A stretch of DNA of 64,000 bases. Origin: an uncultured Eubacteriales bacterium. Lineage in GTDB: Bacteria > Bacillota > Clostridia > Oscillospirales > Acutalibacteraceae. The stretch covers positions 39,560 through 103,559 of the forward strand of contig CAKSSJ010000002.1 of NCBI GenBank assembly GCA_934488615.1. Direction: 5' to 3'. Positions 58,561-64,000 of the stretch are shown one piece after another. A model generated the notes under the pieces. The model was given only the letters and a program-made list of their open reading frames with translations, was not told the DNA's origin and ran no database searches. How positions within the stretch are numbered: position 1 is the first letter of the stretch; the number at the start of each line of letters is the position of its first letter. The position numbers were made by a program, and so were the translations under genes.

Positions 58561-59880
58561 TCACTCCTCATCATTTATTACAGTTTCGTTTATTTCCAAT
58601 AATGCGTCAGCCTGAGCCGACTCAATTTCTTCAACATTTTTAAGCTTTTTCTGAATAATTCTGTTTCTGTCCTGAGCCTCGGAAAGTGATTTTCCTGCCT
58701 CGTCGATCTTCTTCTTGGCTTTATCAAGAACAACTCCGAATTTATCGTACTGCACCTTTGCCGCCGCCAGAAGCTTCCTGACCTCGTTCGCCTTTTCATT
58801 TATCGCAACCGCCTTGAAGCCCATTGAAAGAGAATTGAGCAGGGCGATTATCGTTGTCGGACCTGCTATCATTATGCCCTCGCGCTGAATTTTATCCATA
58901 ATGCCCGAATTTGACGAGGTTATCTCTGCATACAAGCCCTCCGTTGCAAGGTAAAGGATAGCAAACGGTGTTGTATCGGGAACATGAATATATTTTGTGA
59001 TCGTTTTTGCCTCGTGAAGAACTCTGTCCTCAAGTGCCTTTCTCGCCGCCGCGAGCGCCGCCGCATCGGCATTGTCCGCCGCCTCACAAACTCTGCGGTA
59101 ATCCTCCATCGGGAATTTCGAATCTATCGGCAAATATGTATACCTTGAGGAATCATCGCCCGACGGGATTTTAACGGCAAATTCAACAACGTCTCTTGAG
59201 CCTGCCACCGGCGAATAATTTTTAACATACATGTTCGGAATGGTCTGGTCGAGAATTCCCTCAAGCTGAATTTCCGCCCACGTTCCTCTTGCCTTGACAT
59301 TGGTGAGCACCCTGTTGAGCGCCGTAACGTTCGTCGTAACTCCCGTTGAAAGCTCCTTCATTTCGCCGAGGGACTTATAAACATTTTCAAGCTGCTCGGA
59401 AACGGTCTTGAACGAGGAATCAAGCCTTGTTGCAAGCGTGGACGTCAGCTTTTCGTCAACCGTCGCTCTCATCTGGTCGAGCTTCTTTTCGTTGCTCTCC
59501 TGCATCTTAGCAATTGCGGCGTCAACTACCCTTGTCTGCTTCTCGTTCTGCTCCATGCTGTTGGTTCTGATAAGGTTAAGAGAATCCGTCATATCCTTAT
59601 TGAGCTTGAGAAGCGTCTCGTAGTTCTGACGCGTCATCGTGTCGAGCTTCTCGGTCATTCTGCCGAGCGACTCCGCGGTTTCACGCCTGTTGCGTTCAAA
59701 CTCCTCCGCATTGCTTCCCGAATTCTGCTTCATGAGCATCAGAATTGCGGCAAGCTGTTTTTCCGTCTCAGCCGATTTATCGGTACTTTTCAGCGATTTT
59801 ATCTGAATTAAAGTGTATATCAATATTCCGATTACGGCAATAAGCAAAGCCGAAATTATGTATATCAATGCGTTCGGCAC
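58561..59880 (-). CDS. rmuC: DNA recombination protein RmuC
   Basis: A 439-residue RmuC-family protein thought to limit DNA inversion and rearrangement. An N-terminal membrane segment (LIYIISALLIAVIGILIYTLI, about 4-24) is followed by a long coiled coil (about 30-190). The PD-(D/E)XK-like RmuC core comes next (RGTWAEIQLEGILDQTIPNMYVKNY, PIDSKFPMEDYRRVCEAAD, TTPFAILYLATEGLYAEI, IAGPTTIIALLNSLSMGFK), then another coiled coil. The start is GTG at 59880 with TTGGGAGTGG upstream. It is followed directly by GH3. Confidence 0.93.
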   Translation of the reverse strand: MPNALIYIISALLIAVIGILIYTLIQIKSLKSTDKSAETEKQLAAILMLMKQNSGSNAEEFERNRRETAESLGRMTEKLDTMTRQNYETLLKLNKDMTDSLNLIRTNSMEQNEKQTRVVDAAIAKMQESNEKKLDQMRATVDEKLTSTLATRLDSSFKTVSEQLENVYKSLGEMKELSTGVTTNVTALNRVLTNVKARGTWAEIQLEGILDQTIPNMYVKNYSPVAGSRDVVEFAVKIPSGDDSSRYTYLPIDSKFPMEDYRRVCEAADNADAAALAAARKALEDRVLHEAKTITKYIHVPDTTPFAILYLATEGLYAEITSSNSGIMDKIQREGIMIAGPTTIIALLNSLSMGFKAVAINEKANEVRKLLAAAKVQYDKFGVVLDKAKKKIDEAGKSLSEAQDRNRIIQKKLKNVEEIESAQADALLEINETVINDEE

Positions 59881-59985
59881 ACTACCACTCCCAATATAAA
59901 TCTTTTCATATAATTATAACAAAAATATAAGGTATTTACAATTCATTTTCTTTTCAAAAATCACTGGCTTTTTTTGTATGTATTT

Positions 59986-59993
59986 GCTATAAT
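59986..59993 (+). promoter_or_regulatory. Extended -10 promoter of the oppA-like gene
   Basis: TTGC-TATAAT, a TGn-extended -10 with TATAAT at 59,988-59,993; the -35 position is poor. It precedes the GGAGG ribosome site by about 45 bp. Confidence 0.5.
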
Positions 59994-60045
59994 ATATGAT
60001 GAATATATATTACAATACTCAATTACCTTTTCGGAGGTCTCTATA

Positions 60046-61674
60046 ATGTTAAAAAAGCTCTTATCACTTTTTCTCGCTCTTGTCGCTGTAATAAGCCTCT
60101 GTGCATGCGGCGGCAGCAGCTCCGATGTTCTCATACTCCCGATTGAATCAGACCCGTTGTGCCTTGATCCGCAGGTTGCGGACTCAAAAGAGGCTAAGCT
60201 GATGATAGCAAACTGCTTTGAGGGTCTTGTCAGACTGGATAAGGATTATAAGATCGTTTCGGGTGTTGCCGAAAGCTGGGAAATTTCCGCCGACGGACTG
60301 ACATATACCTTTAAGCTCAGAAACGATACGCACTGGAAGCTGCTTAACTCCTTTGAGGACGTTCTTCCCGAGGGCTACAAAAAAAGCTACCGCACTCAGG
60401 TCATCGCCGCCGATTTTGTTTACGGCATAACCCGTGCGCTCGACCACGCAACCCAGGCAGGAGACGCGGAGAAGCTCTTTGACATAAAAAACGCCGTCGC
60501 GGTCAACAGCGGCAAGCAGCCCGTTTCCGCACTCGGAATAACGGCGCAGGACGATACTACGCTTGTCATCACCCTTGAACGTGCGAACCCCGATTTCCTC
60601 AGAATTCTGACGCTTCCCGTCGCAATGCCCTGCCACGAGGATTTCTTCAAGGCAACGCATGCAAAATACTGCCTTGACCTCAAATACACCTTCTGCAACG
60701 GTCCTTTTTACCTTTCCAGATGGGCTGAGGACAACACTCTGTCAATGTACAAAAATGATGAATACAAGGGCAACGTCAAGGTCAGACCCGATGAAATATA
60801 TTATTATGTCAATACGGACGAAGCCTCGGTTATCAAGAAAATACGTCAGCGTACATATGACTGCGCGTTCCTTTCCGAATCGGCAAAAAATGAGCTGAGC
60901 GACAACGACAAGCTGACAAACTATTCGGTCAATAACACCGTTTACGGACTTTGCTTTAACTGCACCGATTCAGTCCTCGCAAACGAGGACATGCGAAGAG
61001 CGCTCGCAATGATAACAAAGCAGCCTCAGACCGATACAGAAAAGGAGTCGGCATTCAATAAGGGCATTGTCCCCGACTGCGTCCGCTACGGCGAAAGCTC
61101 GTACCGTGATGTCGCAGGCAATGTAAACGGTATAGCCTATAACGAAAAGCAGGCTGTCACGCTTTGGAAAAAGGGACTTAAACAGCTTGACCTCACCACC
61201 GCTGAGGTGGTCGTCACCTGCACCGAGGAGAATGCGCCGATAATGCAGCAGACAATTCAGCATTGGCAAAGAATTCTTTCGACCTCTATCCTCGCAAAGG
61301 TTGAGGTCAAGACCGAGGATCAAATAAGCACAATGATTTATAATACAAATTTCCAGATTCTCTACCACAAGATCTCTACCGATTCGTCAACCGTTACGGA
61401 CACGCTTAAAAAATTTACGTCCGACAGCACCTCGAACATTTTCGGATTTACCGATAAAAAATACGACAGCATTGTAAATGCCATCATTTCTCAGTATTCA
61501 GGAAAAGAAAAGCTCACGGGATGCGTCAATGCCGAAAAATACATTCTTGACAAGGCGGTATTCATTCCGATGTTCGGCGCCGATTCATACGCTGTAATCA
61601 ACAAAAGCGTAGACGGAATATATTTCTCCCCTGCCTTTGAAAGCGCCTGCTTGATATCGGGAGGTCACAGCTGA
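60046..61674 (+). CDS. Oligopeptide-type ABC transporter substrate-binding lipoprotein
   Basis: A 542-residue SBP_bac_5-family solute-binding protein. The signal peptide ends in a lipobox (LALVAVISLCACGG, cysteine at about 21), so it is lipid-anchored outside. The mature protein has the DppA/OppA fold (LDPQVADSKEAKLMIANCFEGLV, DKDYKIVSGVAESWEISADGLTYTFKLR, PFYLSRWAEDNTLSMYKN). No permease or ATPase gene is adjacent, so it is an orphan here. The start at 60046 has CGGAGG upstream. Its TGA overlaps the VanZ ATG. Confidence 0.9.
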   Translation: MLKKLLSLFLALVAVISLCACGGSSSDVLILPIESDPLCLDPQVADSKEAKLMIANCFEGLVRLDKDYKIVSGVAESWEISADGLTYTFKLRNDTHWKLLNSFEDVLPEGYKKSYRTQVIAADFVYGITRALDHATQAGDAEKLFDIKNAVAVNSGKQPVSALGITAQDDTTLVITLERANPDFLRILTLPVAMPCHEDFFKATHAKYCLDLKYTFCNGPFYLSRWAEDNTLSMYKNDEYKGNVKVRPDEIYYYVNTDEASVIKKIRQRTYDCAFLSESAKNELSDNDKLTNYSVNNTVYGLCFNCTDSVLANEDMRRALAMITKQPQTDTEKESAFNKGIVPDCVRYGESSYRDVAGNVNGIAYNEKQAVTLWKKGLKQLDLTTAEVVVTCTEENAPIMQQTIQHWQRILSTSILAKVEVKTEDQISTMIYNTNFQILYHKISTDSSTVTDTLKKFTSDSTSNIFGFTDKKYDSIVNAIISQYSGKEKLTGCVNAEKYILDKAVFIPMFGADSYAVINKSVDGIYFSPAFESACLISGGHS

Positions 61675-62129
61675 TGAAAGCCCGCAGAATAATAGGTGCA
61701 GTGGTTTTCTGGGCGCTGACCCTTTCGATAATGTACATTGCTTTCGGCTTTTCAAGCGAAACAGCTGCCGAATCCGAGCAGGTCAGCCAAGGCGTACTCA
61801 ATATCATTATTGAGCACCTCGGTAACGTCATTTCGCATCACATGCTCCGAAAAATCGCGCATTTTTCGGAATATGCGGCGCTTGGATTCTGCATGGGCGG
61901 AGCAATATACTTCACCTTTAACAAGAATAAATTTTACATTCCGCTTATCCCCAGTGTGATCTATGCCGCAAGCGATGAGATACATCAGCTTTTTGTGCCC
62001 GAAAGATCGTGCGAGTTTCTGGATGTCATAATCGACTCGTGCGGAAGCTCTTTTGGAATACTCATTTTCATGCTGATATTACTGATAATAAATAGGATTA
62101 AAAGCAAAAAAGCACAATCGGTTGTATAA
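61674..62129 (+). CDS. VanZ family membrane protein
   Basis: A 151-residue VanZ-like protein with four membrane segments (about 5-25, 57-77, 83-101, 118-137). RKIAHFSEYAALGFCMG (about 61-77) and YAASDEIHQLFVPERSCEFLDVIIDSCGSSFG (about 98-129) are the family signature. VanZ confers low-level teicoplanin resistance in some enterococci, but most homologues have no proven role. The start overlaps the preceding stop (TGATG). Confidence 0.88.
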   Translation: MKARRIIGAVVFWALTLSIMYIAFGFSSETAAESEQVSQGVLNIIIEHLGNVISHHMLRKIAHFSEYAALGFCMGGAIYFTFNKNKFYIPLIPSVIYAASDEIHQLFVPERSCEFLDVIIDSCGSSFGILIFMLILLIINRIKSKKAQSVV

Positions 62130-62152
62130 ACCGATTGTGCTTTTTCTTTTTT
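62110..62152 (+). terminator. Terminator of the lipoprotein-VanZ operon
   Basis: AAGCACAATCGGTT-gtat-AACCGATTGTGCTTT is a perfect stem, followed by TTCTTTTTTTG. It also lies near the end of the convergent GH31 gene. Confidence 0.9.
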
Positions 62153-62171
62153 TGAAAGATTATTTCAAGAC

Positions 62172-64000
62172 TTAAGGTCGGCTGCTGTTTTTCGTCCTCG
62201 CAGAACAAAGAACGATTGTAATTCCTTTATCCGATTCGACATTTTCAACCGTTACCGCCAGCCCTCTGCCCGTCTTTTTGAGAGCAAAATTAACTTCTCT
62301 GCCGTCGGCAACGGCGGTTATTTTTTCGGCAAAAGCAACGTCGCGGAAAGAGAAAACATATCTTCTGCTTTTCGGGATCAGCGAAAGATCGCCCTCGGCA
62401 GGGTATACCGAGAAGAGCAACTCATCGCCGTTTTCTTCAAGCTTAAATTCCGTTTCGGCATAGTGTCCGTCCTTATAGGATAGGCTTTCTCCGTCATCCT
62501 CATAAAGCTTAAACGAGCCGTTTCCCCTGTAAATCAGAATTTCAAGCGAATCGGGATTGTTACATTCATTGCCCTTTGTTCTTCCGTCAAGCGGAATAAT
62601 CGCTCCTTCGGGCGCAAGCACCGGAATAGACGTGATATCGCGCTGAAGCACTATCCTGCCGCCGCTATAGACCTCATCGGTGAAAATATCCGTGTATCTT
62701 CCCTCAGGAAGCCAGACCTCAACTGTCGCCTTGTGCGTCCTTTTGTTTGCCCTGCGCGTTATCGGCGCAACTATCAGCTGAGTTCCGAAAAAGTATTCGT
62801 TGCCGACGGAGTATGCCCCCGCATCGTTCGGGTATTCATAATACATCGGCATAAGCAGAGGTCTGCCCTCTGCTTCGGTCAGCCTGTTCATCGTGTATGT
62901 ATAGGGTATCATGCGATGTCGGAATCGCAGAAATTTTTTTGTGATTTTTTCCACTTCGGCGCCGAATTTCCACGGCTCCTTGCTCTTGCGCGCATCGTTG
63001 ACGGAATGGAACCGCATTATCGGGCTGAAAACTCCGAACTGAACCCACCTGAGATACAGCTCATCATTGAGATTACCGAAATTGTGACCGCCGATATCAT
63101 GGCTCCACCAGCTATAGCCCGCATTTGCCGCCGTTGCGGTGAAATACGGCTGAAAGTCGAGCACCGACCACCGAATAGCCGTATCGCCCGAAAAGCCGAG
63201 CGGATAACGGTGAGAGCCGAAGCCCGCAAAGCGTGAAAGCGTCAGCGGACGAAGCCCTTTTGACTGTCTGTCAAGGCAATAATAATGATTCAACAGCCAG
63301 AGCGGATCAAGTCCTTCAATTTTCGGCCTGTTCCCCTGCTGCCAATCTATCCACCAAAAATCAACGCCCTCTTTTTCCATAGGCTCGTTGACATATTTAA
63401 AATAGCCCTCGACAAACTTTTTGTCAGTGAAGTCGAAATCAACAGTCTTTTTACTTTCACTGTCAATGCCCATATATTCCGCAAGCTCGGAATACATATC
63501 CTCAAAGAAGCGTATTCCCTGTGCCGGGTGAATATTCAGGTTTGTTTTTAGCCCCATTTCATGAAGCGTCTTGAGGAATTCAACGTGATTCGGGAAAAGC
63601 TCCGTGTTCCAGCTGTAGCCTGTCCACCCCGGATTCCAAAAGCAGCCCGTTATCCGCAAAATCGGATTTTTCGGCTGAGGATAATCAAAAACGCCCTTTC
63701 CGAAACGCTTCTCAACATCCGTCCAGTGCCAGTCCATATCAATGCACGCAACTGTCAGCGGAATGTCCTTTTCCGCAAACCACTTCATCAATTCAAGATA
63801 TTCCTTCTGCGTATATTTCCAGAAGCGGCTCCACCAGTTGCCGAGACAAAATCGCGGAATAAGCGGTGTTTTTCCCGTTATACGGTAGAAATCCTTCATC
63901 GCCGATTTATAGTCAAAGCCATATGCAAAGACGTAATGATCCCGACCTTTCTCCATCCTCGGAGCAACAGCTCCGCCGTTCAGGGTTAGCGACATTGAAT
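62172..64000 (-). CDS. GH31-family alpha-glucosidase/alpha-xylosidase-like enzyme, 5' end outside the window
   Basis: The frame is open to the right edge, so the N-terminal domain is missing here; about 609 residues are visible. The catalytic barrel shows PRFCLGNWWSRFWKYTQKE, VACIDMDWHWTDV (nucleophile-region aspartate in IDMDWH), DFWWIDWQQGN, RFAGFGSHRYPLGFSGDTAIRW (acid/base region) and YSWWSHDIGGH. A C-terminal beta domain (LIVAPITRRANKRTHKATVEVWLPEG .. FKLYEDDGES) follows. Substrate could be alpha-glucosides or xylosides. ATG codons inside the visible part are not the true start. Confidence 0.88.
   Translation of the reverse strand, partial: SMSLTLNGGAVAPRMEKGRDHYVFAYGFDYKSAMKDFYRITGKTPLIPRFCLGNWWSRFWKYTQKEYLELMKWFAEKDIPLTVACIDMDWHWTDVEKRFGKGVFDYPQPKNPILRITGCFWNPGWTGYSWNTELFPNHVEFLKTLHEMGLKTNLNIHPAQGIRFFEDMYSELAEYMGIDSESKKTVDFDFTDKKFVEGYFKYVNEPMEKEGVDFWWIDWQQGNRPKIEGLDPLWLLNHYYCLDRQSKGLRPLTLSRFAGFGSHRYPLGFSGDTAIRWSVLDFQPYFTATAANAGYSWWSHDIGGHNFGNLNDELYLRWVQFGVFSPIMRFHSVNDARKSKEPWKFGAEVEKITKKFLRFRHRMIPYTYTMNRLTEAEGRPLLMPMYYEYPNDAGAYSVGNEYFFGTQLIVAPITRRANKRTHKATVEVWLPEGRYTDIFTDEVYSGGRIVLQRDITSIPVLAPEGAIIPLDGRTKGNECNNPDSLEILIYRGNGSFKLYEDDGESLSYKDGHYAETEFKLEENGDELLFSVYPAEGDLSLIPKSRRYVFSFRDVAFAEKITAVADGREVNFALKKTGRGLAVTVENVESDKGITIVLCSARTKNSSRP

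Overview
The window looks like a chromosomal segment of a Gram-positive anaerobe of the class Clostridia, most likely a Ruminococcaceae/Oscillospiraceae-type gut or rumen bacterium. The evidence is the gene order hprK-glucokinase-murB-rapZ-whiA-dnaE-pfkA-pcrA, the rpsF-ssb-rpsR operon, T-box leaders, ferredoxin-linked 2-oxoacid metabolism, several glycoside hydrolases, strong GGAGG ribosome sites and TTGACA-N17-TATAAT promoters. I could not run a search, so the taxon is an inference. I saw no rRNA, tRNA, CRISPR array, phage or IS transposase.

Layout. 1-7 kb: a gene leaving the left edge, two small membrane proteins, a HAD phosphatase, a repeat-rich gap, a tandem-HTH regulator facing a zinc-ribbon protein, and rpsF-ssb-rpsR. 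7-21 kb (minus strand): a HAD hydrolase, a small secreted protein, then the conserved block pcrA, pfkA, dnaE, whiA, rapZ, murB, ROK glucokinase and hprK, joining replication/repair with carbon control and cell-wall synthesis. 21-23 kb: two small membrane proteins and a second repeat-rich gap. 23-35.4 kb (minus strand): an unusual branched-chain amino acid cluster. 35.4-39.4 kb: rhaD, araB, a DUF4364 protein and a PHP phosphoesterase. 39.4-44.5 kb: a DNA glycosylase, SPFH/NfeD pair, DUF4363/DUF421 pair, pseudouridine synthase and hexapeptide acetyltransferase. 44.7-52.5 kb (plus strand): gap, uppP, a tyrosine phosphatase, a GH92 mannosidase, a metallophosphoesterase and thyA-folA-deacetylase. 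52.5-64 kb: a large secreted double phosphoesterase, GH3, rmuC, an oligopeptide-binding lipoprotein, VanZ and a GH31 enzyme cut by the right edge.

The most interesting part is 22,983-35,450. It holds a branched-chain aminotransferase, a nitrilase-type amidase, a four-subunit VorDBAC-type 2-oxoacid:ferredoxin oxidoreductase, a P-loop ATPase, and two acyl-CoA synthetases with unusual N-terminal fusions: XRE-HTH plus cupin in one, a sugar-isomerase-like TIM barrel in the other. It also holds a 2-isopropylmalate-synthase-like protein that has lost its metal-binding residues. Two T-box leaders, whose specifier codons I read as ATC (Ile) and CTC (Leu), control the two halves. Both T-box promoters carry the same inverted-repeat array (TTGTAATATyAACATTAC-N5-GTAAT) exactly 8 bp upstream of the -35 box. 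I infer a system that makes branched-chain amino acids from branched short-chain fatty acids (activation to acyl-CoA, reductive carboxylation, transamination), switched on by uncharged tRNA and by a dedicated activator, possibly the XRE-cupin part of the fused ligase.

Two nearly identical 114-bp structured repeats lie in inverted orientation about 20 kb apart (2,083 and 22,505), with a further family of composite GTGAAAAG-type repeats nearby. A 102-bp tandem repeat sits inside the branched-chain cluster.
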